This document shows positions 12,094-24,075 of a DNA stretch of 64,000 bases, piece after piece. The position numbers were made by a program, and so were the translations under genes. Positions within the stretch are counted from its first letter, which is position 1; the number at the start of each line of letters is the position of its first letter. Where the stretch lies: contig JARBJD010000116.1 of NCBI GenBank assembly GCA_033064195.1, positions 1 to 64,000 on the forward strand, written 5' to 3'. The notes beneath the pieces are model-generated. The model had not been told where the DNA came from. It searched no databases and saw only the letters and a program-made list of their open reading frames with translations. The DNA is from Blattamonas nauphoetae. Taxonomy: Eukaryota; Preaxostyla; Oxymonadida.

Positions 12094-12845
12094 TCACAGC
12101 CAGTTTTCCGATAAGACATTTTCTGGGAGCGGTGTTGGTTTTAGCAATCGTGGAATTATTCCGACCACACTTTCCACCGATGTATCTTTCGGAAGAACAC
12201 AGCCGCTGAAAGAGGCGGCACACTCTACTTCAATCAGCCAAACATGATTTTCTTTGAAGACACACATTTCGACGAGAACACGACGCTCGAGTATTTGGAC
12301 AATACGAAGGACTTCGCCTTTAATCTGCGTCATCCAGAAGAGATTGATGTATTCTCCAAACATCTCCAACTGCCCTGTCGACACGATCATTCTCGTCAGT
12401 TTCTTCTGAGCTCACTCCTCCAATCACTGTGAGCAACAACGTCCACAGAGAAATGGAAATCGACTCGATTGTCCTCCACTCCTCGTCGAACGTCCCAAGC
12501 AGCGAGCGCAGAATCCGAGCCAGCGACGACAAAACCTCATCTGTGAACAGCACCGAGTGATGATAGAAACGAAGTGAGGGACTTCAGGCAGAGCGGCTGA
12601 GGCTGCGAGTGGTAGATGGGAGTGATGGGGAAGAGCGGGTTGAGCAGCGACGGGATCTTCAATTTGGACAGCTCGTTCAGTTCGCGCTCTCCAACTTCAT
12701 TCCCACAAACCACATCGTCCACCACCTCCCCCAACACCACAATCCAATCCACACTTTCCACCACTTAAGTCCTGTGCCGTTGGATGTGAAGATAATCTAC
12801 GAAGTGATCAAGTCCAACAACGAGAGAATCGCAAAGTCGCATGAC
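12094..12845 (-). pseudogene. Helical-repeat protein remnant
   Basis: Minus-strand segments follow one another in the style of ARM/HEAT repeats: ELNELSKLKIPSLLNPL (about 12.7 kb), DEVLSSLARILRSLLGTF (about 12.53 kb) and GEVLRIVQILERRVLVEM (about 12.3 kb). They sit in different frames. No splice sites restore one reading frame, and no start codon is evident. Function unknown. Confidence 0.4.
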
Positions 12846-12997
12846 TCATCTCTTTAATCCATTTCACTGTATTGGTTCCATGAACCATTTTTTTCTGAAC
12901 CTGTGCACATAGTTCCGGAATACGTTGTCTTTTGGATTATTGAAAACTCCTTCATTCGTGACAACGATATATTTCACAAGCAGTTAAATCGAAAAAA

Positions 12998-13258
12998 ATG
13001 ATTCAATCAGAAAAGATTGACCTAAACGCACGATTATGGTTTGATCACACCACACTCATTGACAGAACGACTTTGGAGATCAGAACGTCTGGAATCTCCA
13101 TTCAGAAATGCAAACAATGTGAATGTGTGAAGGATACAAGGATATTTGAAAATCGAAATGTCGCTCGAACTTTTTCCGTTACGATCTATGATCTCAAAAA
13201 TATTGACCCATCTTCTCTTCCATTATCAGCTCAAAAGAAAGTGCTCTCCCACTTTTAA
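12998..13258 (+). CDS. Small open frame, 86 residues, hypothetical
   Basis: Starts with an ATG after an A-rich stretch and reads MIQSEKIDLNARLWFDHTT with a CKQCEC cluster in the middle. No family recognised. It could be a small gene, an exon of a larger one, or chance. Confidence 0.25.
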   Translation: MIQSEKIDLNARLWFDHTTLIDRTTLEIRTSGISIQKCKQCECVKDTRIFENRNVARTFSVTIYDLKNIDPSSLPLSAQKKVLSHF

Positions 13259-15010
13259 CAGCTTGTTCTTCATTATCTCCACTTTCCATTGTCACATCAC
13301 AACCACCTCGTCCATCTCCACTCGCATCTGCCGAGCAATCTTCACGGTCAACTTCGGCTCCTCGCTGAACCGCTCTTCTCCGTTGCTCGATCGGCCAGTC
13401 CGCAGCTCCTGGTGCGAGCTCACAACACGCTGCCACGATCCGACCGACTCGACTCCATACGAGCTCACCAGCCCCATCTCCTCTGTCTTCTCACTCCCTC
13501 CCACTTCCAATACTTCCAACTGCCGAATCGTCTTCTTCCGCTTTCGCTATGCTTCTCATCGTTCCTGCGCTCGTCGGTTCGCTTCCGTCGTCAGCGTTCG
13601 ACCTCGGAACTCCCCGTCCTTCCGGTCCTCTTCCTTCCTCTTCGTCAGATCCTTCGTTTCTTCACCCAGCGTGATCACCAGCTTCGCTCCAGCATCCAGC
13701 TGTTCCAGCAGTTCCCGCTCCTTCCGCTCGCATTCGCGCTGCGTCTCGATCAGCAGCAGATGCTGCGAGACAAGAAATTGACATCGCTCCAAAAGATTCG
13801 CTCTTTCGCTCGCTGTCAGGCTACGAAGTTCAGCCATTTCATCCATATCCTGTCGGAGCGACACCAAATTCGGCTTCACACTCTCCTCAAACCCATCCCT
13901 CTACCGTGTCCTGTTCTTGTCCAGCAGCTCCTTCAGCGAAGACAGAAGCATATGCGAGCAGGTAGTGCGAATAATCATTGAATCTGAAGCACATGGTCAG
14001 CAGACACATGTTCGTCCGAAGTGTCGAGATCAGCGAGTTCACAGTGTTGTTCGTCAAGTCATTTGACACCACGTTCATGTGCCGCAGTTTCTCGTTCGTG
14101 GCCAGTGCTCCACTCAGCGCCATTCCTCCCTTGTCTTTCATCCCGTTCGATGAAATGTTAAGATGCGTCAGCAGGCAGATCTTGTTTGACCGTAACGCAT
14201 TCGCAAGGCCTTCCGCTCCCTCGTTCTGCAGGATGTTGTGCGACAGATCAAATCGTTCGATCGTTGTTTTCCACGCAAACGCCTCGCACTGTCTTTCATG
14301 GAACGTTGCCGATTTCACTGATGTTTGGAGTGCGTGGTGTGATTATTGTATTCGTTGTGATCATTTCCGCGATTTGCTTGGCCTCCCACTTCCCCTGCCA
14401 TGTTGTTTGACAGATCCACTGTCGTCAAGATCCTGTTTTCATCAACGCCACTGCAAACACTTTCATCCCGCGCTCTGTGATAGTATAAGTGGCCAAAGTG
14501 ATGTGCGAGAGGCACGACAGTCTCAGCGCCGCAATGTCTTCGTCTTCCGTGAGTTCTTCGTTGTATCCTTCGATCGGCACAACAGCCTATTCGATCACCT
14601 CCGCAATGGTTCTTCCGTTCACTCCACCTCACAGAGAGAGTCTCTCCTTTTGTTTTGGCTTCTTTTGTCGTTCGATAATCAGTGGCGGATAAAGTGCTTC
14701 GTAAATTGAGTCCAGCTCCATGTTCAGCATCCCTTTCAGCTCTTCCTCTGTGTATTTCGACTTCCTTTCCTGTTCTTCCTCCTCCATCATCGGTGAAGCA
14801 GTCGGGGACGGATTTGCTTCGTGTTTCGCATTGCCAATGTCTTTGTCCAGCGACAGTCCCATCTTCTCCATCTGCTCTCGCCTCTTCTCTTTCTTCTCTT
14901 GTTGCTTCTTCCCAATTCCCTCAACACTCTCTTCTGGTGCTTCAAAACGGCCTCGAGCAATTTTCATCACAACCTTGTCACCAATAGAGTTTCCACGAAA
15001 TGAGAGGTAT
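13190..15010 (-). pseudogene. LRR (ribonuclease-inhibitor type) plus coiled-coil protein, frameshifted
   Basis: The minus strand encodes leucine-rich repeats of the ribonuclease-inhibitor type: RYLSFRGNSIGDKVV near 14.99 kb, LTTVDLSNN near 14.43 kb, then three good repeats between 14.27 and 14.0 kb (RFDLSHNILQNEGAEGLANA, LTHLNISSNGMKDKGGMAL and a third). A charged segment (KKQQEKKEKRREQMEKMG) splits the repeats, and a long coiled coil follows at 13.88-13.56 kb. Proteins of this build occur in flagellar axonemes (for example the DRC5/TCTE1 group), but assignment to that group is a guess. At least two frame changes without usable splice sites, plus no start codon, suggest it is broken or badly sequenced. 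Confidence 0.6.
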
Positions 15011-15289
15011 CGTAACGACGATTAGGGAAGGAACGAGCCAATCATTGTTGTAACATCAGACCCTAAAGACCTGTGTGAAAAATGAGCACATGATTCTGGG
15101 CTGATCTCGTCTGATCATGTATTTTGAAATGGATGTTGTAGAATTTGGAAAAAAAGGAGTATTTCAACACGAAAAGTTAAATAACGAGAGAATTGATTCC
15201 AAAAATGATCAAATGGAACAGAAAGTGAGATTTGATCTAAATTTCTTTGAGATCCTTCGATCTAATGTCACCCATATTTCGAAAACTTC
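15011..15289. other. Spacer
   Basis: AT-rich sequence between the LRR relic and the retroelement fossil; no gene seen. Confidence 0.4.
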
Positions 15290-16790
15290 CGGTCACTGAC
15301 CGTCACCACTTTTCGGCTAAAAGTGACCCGGTCACCCCGGTCACGCCAGTATACATGTTCACGATCCGTAAATTGGACGGTCGATTGGACGGTTGTCCAA
15401 TCGACCGTCCAATCGACACCTGTTGTGGGTTACAGTTCCGAGGCCATTTCGATGACGGTATGTTATTGTCGCCCACTCTTGGATAAGAAGAAGAGCGACT
15501 CGCTCGAGAAGCAGAGAGCCGTTCTGGAGATTTTCAAGGAAGAAACAAGAAAACGGGAGGGAATGAAAAGACAGACATTTTTTCGCAGGGGCCCCGGTCA
15601 GGGGCGATTTTACCAGCATCGGACATACACAGCAGGCGCACAGCCGCGGTACTAAGCTCAACGACAGCCGTACGCACCAAGACAGGCATACGGTCAGACG
15701 ACATCACCAGGTCGTCGAGCTCAACAGCCGCCGAGTCGTCCGAATACAACGAGACCAAAAGGAACCTCGACACAACCACAACAACAATTTCGACGTCGTT
15801 CACAGTACTAACTGTAGCAGGAAGATCGGAGGAAGAATCACAACACTCCAAACAGAGGACAGGTCAGGAAGGTGGAATTGGGGGAAGAATTGGTCGGTTT
15901 TGGCGAGAGTGGGAGAGGTTCGGCATGGGCGGGTTGATGAGAGAGGGAATCCGCATCCAATGGAATCAGTTGGGGCCTCCCACAATTACTGGGCGCCCCT
16001 TCGAATTGAAGCTGACGAAGGAGGAGATGATGGGATTGAAGGAGACAATCGAGATGGAACAGCTGGAAGGGATTATACGGGAAGCAAGTCTACAAGAGGT
16101 GAAATGCTGGAACGCAACGTTTGTCATCAAGAAAAAAGACGGCAGCTGGCGCCGCATCCTCGACTGTCGTCGAGTCAACGAACATGTGGCCCACGAACAC
16201 TTCAAAATGGACAACGTTCCAACTGTTGGCAATCTGATTCATCGAGGAGCTTGGCTGACAAGTATAGACCTCACTCAAGCTTATTCACATGTTCCGCTCC
16301 ACAACGCAGATCAGCCTTTCTTCGGTTTCACGGTCGGCGGCAAGCCTTTCATTCAACAAACCCTTTGTTTCGGGTTGACATCCGCCCCACGCGTTTTTAC
16401 AAAGATCTTACGGCCAGTGGTGGCACACTTTCGCCCATCGTTCCCAATCGTCGCTTATCTCGACGATTTCCTCCTCATTCACAAAACAATAGAGGACGGA
16501 AGGAAGAATACGGCAGCCGTCGTGGGATTGCTGACTCAGTTGGGTTTCTCAATCAACGAAGGAAAGTCTCGGTTGGTTCCCACTCAGAGGATCGAATATC
16601 TCGGGCTGTTTTGGGACACAATAGCCAATTCTGTCAGTGTGGGGAGAGCACCTACCCGCCGATCACGCCATCGGCGGGGCAGAAGTCACGAAATGTTGCC
16701 CGATGGAGCGGATACTTCGTGTTCTTCCAGCCCTTCGAATGAGCTGTTTTCGTCGAGGATCAATCGAAACAAAGCAATATAAGCTTCCTC
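15290..16790 (+). mobile_element. DIRS-like retroelement fossil (gag-like segment and reverse transcriptase)
   Basis: The reverse transcriptase part (about 15.95-16.65 kb) shows a template-grip segment ending in DGSWRRILDCRRVN, the TSIDLTQAYSHVPL segment and the active site in YLDDFLLI. The wording is closest to tyrosine-recombinase retrotransposons of the DIRS group. Upstream, a basic RG/Q-rich stretch is consistent with a gag-like protein, and the extreme left carries TTGGAC-rich repeats also found at 32.1-32.5 kb. No RNase H, methyltransferase or recombinase part is visible, so the copy is truncated and has several breaks. It looks old. Confidence 0.7.
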
Positions 16791-17202
16791 ATGCCCCGAA
16801 GAAACTAGACAGTGCATTCAAGAGAATGATTCACTCACAGGTGTTTGTCTGGAACGTTAACTTGTGATTTAACGATCGACTACACTCGATCTTGATGGAT
16901 ACGCTCCAACCTCGGAATCATCAGAACTTTCAAGATGAATGGTTGCTTCGCCAAAGGCTGATGGAATTTCCTATGAATGAGAGGAGACCCCCAACCAACC
17001 TGAACTTGAAATACAAGGATTTTGCATTGATCTGAATGAAATCAGTGACTCTCCCAATTCCTCTCGCTAAAAAGAAACATGAGAACCATACATCGATACT
17101 TACAAATCAAATAGCACACATACAACCAAATTGACAAATCAACCAAGAAAGGAAGAAAGCCACTCAAACAATACACTTTTTTTCCAAAGCACTCTTATAG
17201 TG
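16791..17202. other. Spacer with no gene seen
   Basis: AT-rich, no long frame on either strand, no recognisable repeat before the AACCCG motif at 17.2 kb. Confidence 0.4.
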
Positions 17203-17240
17203 CCCGGATAAACCCGCACAAAATACATAAACCCGCACAA
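17203..17240 (+). repeat. Double AACCCG motif, left partner of 22.25 kb
   Basis: Two copies of ATAAACCCGCACA lie 20 bp apart (17206-17220 and 17226-17240). The reverse complement of 22229-22264 carries the same CCGGATAAACCCGC...CATAAACCCGCACAAA arrangement. Together they form an inverted pair 5.06 kb apart enclosing the relic at 18.5-21.9 kb. Confidence 0.65.
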
Positions 17241-18459
17241 ATTCTAGTTTTGAGAAATCAAGTTGAAATAATTGCACTGATCTTGAAATTTGCATTTTTA
17301 TCTCACCACATCACATATTAAATCTGTTGGTATCACTATTTTTTTAATGGTTGTGATCAAGATTGGATTCCACAAAAAAGCGTCTCACGAGATTGATATT
17401 TCATGAAATGAAAAATACAATTCAGATAATATAGTAGCAATTGTGATTACAAGGAGTTGACGCCATTTGCATCACACGGTGAGCGAGTGGGTTTCCCTCT
17501 TGCAATGGTAGCCGAGAGCCAGCAGGATGGTCTGGAACTCAATGGTGAGAGGCTTGTGCGTGGGCAAGTTGCAGAGTGTGAGTGTGGTGTCAATATGGGA
17601 GTTGGATGGTTCATATCTTGCTGATAATTAGCTTTGTGGTTGTGGAAGGCATTGAAAACTAATGAAACAGGAGCTGAAAGAAGAATAATAGAAGTGAGAG
17701 AAGATTGACAAGAACGTTGGAAACAAAAGAAAGATTGAATGGAATGAAGAGGAAGGCGAGTATATTGACAAACCGAATGGCCTTGTCATCGAATGTGCAT
17801 CATGTGTCATCCGTTCAGTGTGCTCCGTCGACGTCTTCGGCTTGGATTTCATCAGATCGAGGTTGATGTCCTCCTCGAATTTCCGCTCTGCGCAACATGT
17901 CAGCCTGGGATCCTGTGTTCATAGGGAAAGACTGGATGTTGAGTCGACACAAGTGACTGTGTCATCTTGAGCGGGCATGGCCTCATCAGCTGTCCTGAGA
18001 TGGAGAGGACGGGATGATGAACAATAGTTGAGTGGTGAAAGGAGACTACAAACTGATTCATCGATAAACAGAATTGTGATCTGACTTCAGAACATGATCA
18101 TCCCACTTGCACCATTGCCTTTGATCCTTTCGAGAAAGCCTGGTTCTTCCCGTTATCTATCTGGAAAGATGAGGAGAAGAAAAGCACTCATCAAATTCCA
18201 TCGAATGCTGAGCTGACGAGGATTTCATGAGTGGTACTGCGCTCAGGTAGAGAAGACACTTGGCGTTGATTATCCTGTTTATGTGTGTGGAAAAAACTTG
18301 AGAGAGAATGAAGTTGTTTCTCACATTCTCCGCCAGACACAGCTCCACAATCGAAACTGCCAGTCTCGACTCCATCGCCTGCTGTCGCTTCACAAAACTC
18401 TCTGCAAGTTAAGTCGGATTGGTAGCGACATAGCACAATGACGTGTCGAGATCCAACAG

Positions 18460-21400
18460 AGTGTGGATGTCTTACGGGTTGGGCTCACACGGATATCGGT
18501 AAACCCCGCTGTTCTTCCCAAAACGATCACTGTTGACAACTACGTAGCGGAAGGAGACTCCATCCATCTCTTCGATCCCGATGTGGGCGGAATGCTTCCT
18601 TCCGTGGAACTTCACAACGGTCCGCTTTCGGAGCAAGACAGCGTGCTGAGAGCGAGTGAATGCGATTCCATTGGTCTGGGATGCGGTGAATAGTAGAGAC
18701 GAGATCCACTGGAGGATCTTCTGTTGGATGCGGAGCTGTTCGATGTCCTTAATCTGGCTGGGCCTGCCTTATGTCGTCGTTGCGGAGGTACGTGATGAGG
18801 AGGAGATGAAGTTTGAACGAGTCGGTTCGTGTTTTGAGGGCCTTCCACTGTTCGATGTGTCCACAACCTGTCTTTCATTGTTTGAGATCTGTGTTGAAGC
18901 GATGCGCGGCGTCATCCATTCCTTTCGCGTTGAGGTCGTTGAACTGCCCAGTTTTCCAGTGATCCCACAATCTCTGCCTTTCCGCCTTCTGCCCCCAACC
19001 CAAACAACTTGAAGTCGACCATGCGAACCCCCTGCTGTGCAATGAACTGCTTGTAAGCTTGGAACTTGGAGGGCGGGGAACTCGGTGTATGTTTCGAATC
19101 TGTTCATAGAACGAGAGTTGCTGCGAACTTGCATGCTCCGGATCGTCGGGCTGGTGTTCTGAGCTGATTCGATAGACTTGGTGTCGTTGTCTTCTTCGTT
19201 TTCGGTGAAGATACGAGGGAAGGCTTGTGCATTCATGATTACCTCTTCTCACGTCGAACACAATCTTCGTCAAGTTATTGATCACTGGATTCCACTCAGT
19301 CTTCTGTCCAGTGAGGATGGCGTTTCACGGAGAGAAGAAGGGCTTCGAGGACCAAAGAGAGAATCAGTTTGAGGCATTCGTTGAAAAGAGTGAACGCGTT
19401 TTGGAGCAAGTCTTGCAGTCTGGAACAATGGCAAGAGTCGATGAAGATGAGTGGAATGCGGGCGAGGCACATGATGATCATCTCCACGCATGTTTATCTG
19501 CCTCTTTGAAGCCGAGACCAGCTTCAGCACATTCGAGCACATCTTGTGAGCATTTGAGCAGAATGTGAGGGTGCTGGGAGCGAGGAGCAGCTCGTTCTCA
19601 TATGCTTCGACACAGTCGACCACCCTCGAAGAATCTGTTGTGATCCCCTCTCTGTTGCGTGGTCGAACACGATGACGATCGTTCCAACTGCGTTCTCTTC
19701 AACAATCTCCATCTTCTCTTTCCGTCGATGATGAAAGGGTCAGGTTGGACGAGACACCTTTCTGGATGCTAATTTGGGGTGCATTGCAAACTATGAGAGG
19801 TCAGAGTTAAGCACAACTTCGGGAGTGTCAGACTCTTGACACGGAACTTTTCCACCTGTCTGAAGATGCACAGATCCTCTTCACTTCCGTCTTCAGAGTG
19901 AGGTCATTCAGGAGCGGTATCATCTCGCCAATGTGTGTGATGACAAAGTTCACAACGTGGAGGACAGTCTGGATCAGCTTGATGCACGTGCCGTGGTTCA
20001 AATTGCGTCCCATTCCTTCACTTTTGGCGTCCACTTCAATCACCGTTCTGTCGTTGTCGTTCGTTTCGTATTCGCTGTCTTTTGCTTTCATTAGCAACTT
20101 CTTGTCGAGAGGGCTCTCTTTGATGGCTTTCTCATTCTTGCCCGGCTTCTGGCCTTCCATTACCTGTGTGACAGTCAAACTGGCGTCGTCCATCCGCATT
20201 CCTTTTGTAGCTGGATCGGTGTAGCCGCGAGGCATGAACATCGCCAGAGACAGAAGGAGAGATGGGTTGCTATCAGCAGTGGCTGTCAAAAACGGATCCT
20301 CGTCTTGGATGACTTGGAGAAGACTGAGAACTGGAGCGATTCGGACTCCCGTCAGCATCGATCCTGTCTCCACCATCAATCCAATGTTATTTGGACGGAT
20401 GACAACCGATGCGCAAACGTCTGAGAGATTTGCTGTGATGAGTGTCTTGCTAGTCTTTGCGGAGTGACCTGACTTGGCAATGCCACAAGAAACAGAGTTG
20501 ATACGGATGTCGAGTTGTGGGAGGTGAGCTTCGAGAGCAAGAGACGTGACGAAGAAGGCGAGGAGTCTCTTTCGAGCTATGAAGGTGTTGAGGTTTCTCT
20601 TTTCTTCTCTTTTCAACTGATTCGAGAGCTCCTTCTTGTCTTTCTCCTGATCCTGGTCAGCTGGTCCTGCCAAACAACATGCCTCCATCATCTTCAGAAT
20701 CACCGGAATCATGCGAAGGGCTTCCTTGAGAAGAGGGACGAGAATTGTCATGAGATCTCGCAGCCCACCCTCCGCGATGTTCACAAAAGCTGCACTCACA
20801 TCGACTCTCAGTGTGGTCCTTGGAGAGTACTTGTTCATCAGCTCGTTTCTGATCGCGTCTTCCAATACTCGCATCTTTGCCACGGCAAGTGCGATCTTCG
20901 CTGCTGTCTCGAAGCGAAGTTCCTCTTCATATGAAGTGGAGATGATGATGAGCGGGATGATGACAGAGATTGAGTCGATGAATGAGCTTGTCGGGACAGT
21001 ATTCTCGTCCTCTCGATGAACCCACGCGGAGAACTGGCTTGTTGTGACGATGCTGGTTCCGGTCAACTGGACGGTCAGAAGCTGAATGTCTGACTTGTTC
21101 GGCAGCACGTGGTGGTCATGTTTGGTTGGGCCATCGTTCCTGGTACGCCAGTGTCACACAACTTGGTGTGGACAGAGAATAGCAGATCGGTAAACTCACA
21201 CACGACGGTGTTGACCAACTCTCCGCCCAAATCTGATGTGATGAGGGAGTCGATGGGGATTCGCATGCTGCCAGCCTTCCCGCCGAGTGTCATGACAGGA
21301 GGAAGGAAGGATGTTACACTCGATCTGTCACTCGCTGTCCGTTTCTCACTTCTGGCTATTCTACGCCGAATGGATGGTCAAGCATGTCTAACTTATCGAC

Positions 21401-21870
21401 TCCAGAATGCACATGGACAGATGGGATCGACTTGTTGAAGAGGGAGTTGGCGAGCTTAATTATGTGCAATATGAGAGAGAAGAGTTCCTTTGGACAAACA
21501 ATCCCAGCGTACAGATTCTTGCGATGGCAGAGCAGTGTGACAGTGATTCCCTCGTTCATCACTATCTGGTTGTCCTTGCTATCCAATTTTCGCAGTCCCT
21601 CGTCGAATTGGGTGTGCATTTCTGGATACCGAGATAGTATTGTTGCAATTGAGCGATTCAGAGTGGAATTGATTCTTTTTCTGGTTGGGAGTAAGATTCG
21701 CGAGATGCTCGGCGAAATTCAAAATAGAACGATTATCGTCGTTCACGCCCATAAAGCAATCAATCATATGCATCCGCATGTTCATTACGTCCGCTCCAAG
21801 TGATAGGTTAAGTTTTCCTTTCGACATTGCGAGTGAAAGTTTGGTGTCTGGAGCTCCGAGACAAGAATGA
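18460..21870 (-). pseudogene. Large protein relic, possibly VPS13-like
   Basis: The longest open piece is 21108-19828 (about 426 residues), with amphipathic and beta-rich stretches (RTTLRVDVSAAFVNIAEGG, LITANLSDVCASVVIRP). Further pieces in the same orientation lie at 21.85-21.1 kb (KGKLNLSLGADVMNMRMHMI) and at 19.3-18.5 kb (TGQFNDLNAKGMDDAAHRF, LRIQQKILQWISSLLFTA). The mix of repeated beta segments recalls VPS13/bridge-like lipid-transfer proteins, but I see no diagnostic motif and give this low weight. In-frame stops (for example a TGA near 18.88 kb) and frame changes without splice signals show decay. Confidence 0.45.
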
Positions 21871-22224
21871 TGGAATGAGATTGCAAGCGAAATTGTAGTT
21901 GGTGTAAGAAGTGGAAGGTAGTCGACAGCGTTATCTGAAAAGTTCGATCAAGAGCTGCGTTTTGTTCAGCGATCTTGGATTGTGTCTGAGAGCTAGGATG
22001 GCGGGTTCAGCAAGTTCTCGCGTTGTCTGGTGTGAGTGAAAGTTGTGAGGAGGAGGTGTTGAATGTGATAGAGCACAGTTTATCATTCTTCAAGTGTTCT
22101 GCACAAATGTGACCCACTTTTTGATTTTGAACTGACTCCCTTTTAATCAATTTGGAGTAACTAGTTCTAAAAAGTGAAAAAATGAAATGGAAGGAATTAA
22201 TCCATAAAGATGATCAACATTTTG

Positions 22225-22330
22225 GATTTTGTGCGGGTTTATGGATAAAAGCGGGTTTATCCGGTGACTTTTTGGGTATGCCAAAAAACCCCTCAAATCC
22301 AAAGAACTCAAATGTCCAGGAAAAATCGAA
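22225..22330 (-). repeat. About 100-bp repeat, inverted relative to 26.995-27.125 kb
   Basis: Both copies contain the AACCCG motifs followed, on the same side, by near-identical sequence including CTTTGGATTTGAGGGG and a GGACAT box. The two copies face each other across 22.3-27.0 kb. They could be ends of an element or two members of one dispersed family. Confidence 0.6.
22229..22264 (-). repeat. Double AACCCG motif, inverted copy
   Basis: GTGCGGGTTTATGG and GCGGGTTTATCCGG, read on the other strand, match the motif pair at 17203-17240. It also forms the outer part of a second inverted repeat with 26.99-27.12 kb. Confidence 0.65.
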
Positions 22331-22945
22331 AGATATTGTGATGAGGTATTCTTCCTCCAATTCTTAGCTTGCGCTTTCACCTGTGGGAGGAGATGAAGGT
22401 GAATCTTTATGAGTTGATCAACCAGGGAAAATTGATTAATGGGGAACAGTTGAATCTTCGATTCTGTATTATTCATTTTTGTCTCTCTTTTTAACCATTT
22501 CCGAATAAGTATTTCCATGAAAAGAAGTTTTGTGAAGAATCGGCAATATAAAACACCATCTCTGGAACGAAATCCAGATGTCTCCATCCTCCTATAACTT
22601 CTGTGTTCGCTCACTTTATTCCACTTTCATTCACTCCAGAATCTTGTCTGGACGAGTGTTCGCATCACCATTCCGAATCCAACCATTCCATCCAATTGTT
22701 TCTCAACCTGCATCGTTCTTCCCTTTTTTGCTGCTTGTCGATTGATAACGTGAAATTTGTGGTTTGGATTTTTTGAGATGGTTTAGACGGCTGATTGACA
22801 GGCTTTGAGGTTGCGATGGGAGAGCAAGACGTCGTCTGACTGAGGAGAAAGAAACGATGTGAAAAAGGAAGAATGAGTGAATAGAGAGAGGGATCGATGG
22901 AAGAAAGGAGAAAAGGAGAAATAAAGATAGAAGAGAACGTGTTCA
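22331..22945. other. Spacer with no clear gene
   Basis: A minus-strand frame (22614-22147) crosses the repeat and reads through it, so I do not count it as a gene. A second minus frame at 22946-22665 is Ser/Thr-rich and unsupported. Confidence 0.35.
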
Positions 22946-22949
22946 AACC

Positions 22950-24060
22950 AGTGGTTAGCTGCTGTGAGTACTACTTCCTTTGCTCCTTGAGACGCCGTGT
23001 TGACATCAACAACTTGGTATGAAATTCCACTCTTGCGGGATGAATGTCATGAGTAAGGTGGGGAGAGGTGGAGAGTGATAGTGAGGGTGTGAAGCCTTTC
23101 GAATTGGGTCAGACAGTATGCATCAGATTGATCAGAGTAATACTGATTTGTCTGTCACCCTTACTTTGCATCGAATCTACAACCATCGTCGCATGGTATA
23201 TTCTCTCGTTCGGTATCTCTATCTCTGTTCTACCGTTCCTTCTCTTTCAACACGAAATCAAAACAGCTCTTAGAACCCAGAATGGTCGATTTGACGTCGT
23301 TCAAGATGACGAACAGGAGGATCTCCATCTTCACGTTCTTTCAAATCATTAAGAATGTGTCAAACATCATGTATTTAACTTCTCTGACGAATCAACAACA
23401 CATTACTTGTCGATTTATTCTCCCTTCGTCATTTTCATCTTCATTCTCATGATCCAAACATCTCCCTCCTAGTGATGCCTTCCTCATCCAAAACTCGCCA
23501 TGATGGAAAAAGTCCTGTTGAAAGGCGACACCCGTGAGTGAAACTCCTCGATACTCTTCCCATCTGTCCCTGGAATCATCGGGATTTTCCTCACGTTCTC
23601 TACCGACTTCTTCGATGTCCTAGCGAGTTGCTTCTCCTTCCGTCGCATCATCCCTGCTCACTCGGTACTTCCCTGACTGATTGATCAGAATATGTCTCTG
23701 TTAAATGTCAAGGCCAAATTACTCATTGACTGAGGAAGAGTACTGCAGTGATCATCTCCACATTTTTCATACGTGCAACGGAGAACATCTGGAGGTTCCT
23801 TTTGATGCCTTTACTCCAGTTTCATGACACTATTCCATTTCTATTCGTCATGATCGACTTCAATCAATAAAACCTCATCTCCATTGGCGTGATTGCTGCT
23901 GCAATTCCACCCACCGTTGCCATTTTGCTTCTGTTTGGCCAACATGTCCTTTTTTCGTCGTCAGCAGCTGCGAACCCGACAAGATCCGAAATGAAACACA
24001 TAAAGTAGTGCAACTCGCCTGATTTGCAGTGAAAAGAGAAAATCTTCATCCTCAAACTCG
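22950..24060 (+). pseudogene. Membrane-protein remnant, possibly a P5-type ATPase
   Basis: Two plus-strand segments read as membrane helices. The first lies at 23.1-23.35 kb (IVAWYILSFGISISVLPFLL, followed by HEIKTALRTQNGRF). The second, near 23.86-23.96 kb, is ISIGVIAAAIPPTVAILLLF. The PP in a hydrophobic helix and the helix-plus-LRT pattern resemble transmembrane segments of P5 ATPases. The phosphorylation motif DKTGT was not found, and stops lie between the pieces. The family call is weak; that this is a decayed membrane-protein gene is more secure. Confidence 0.3.
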
Positions 24061-24075
24061 AAGTCCCCTCAAAGA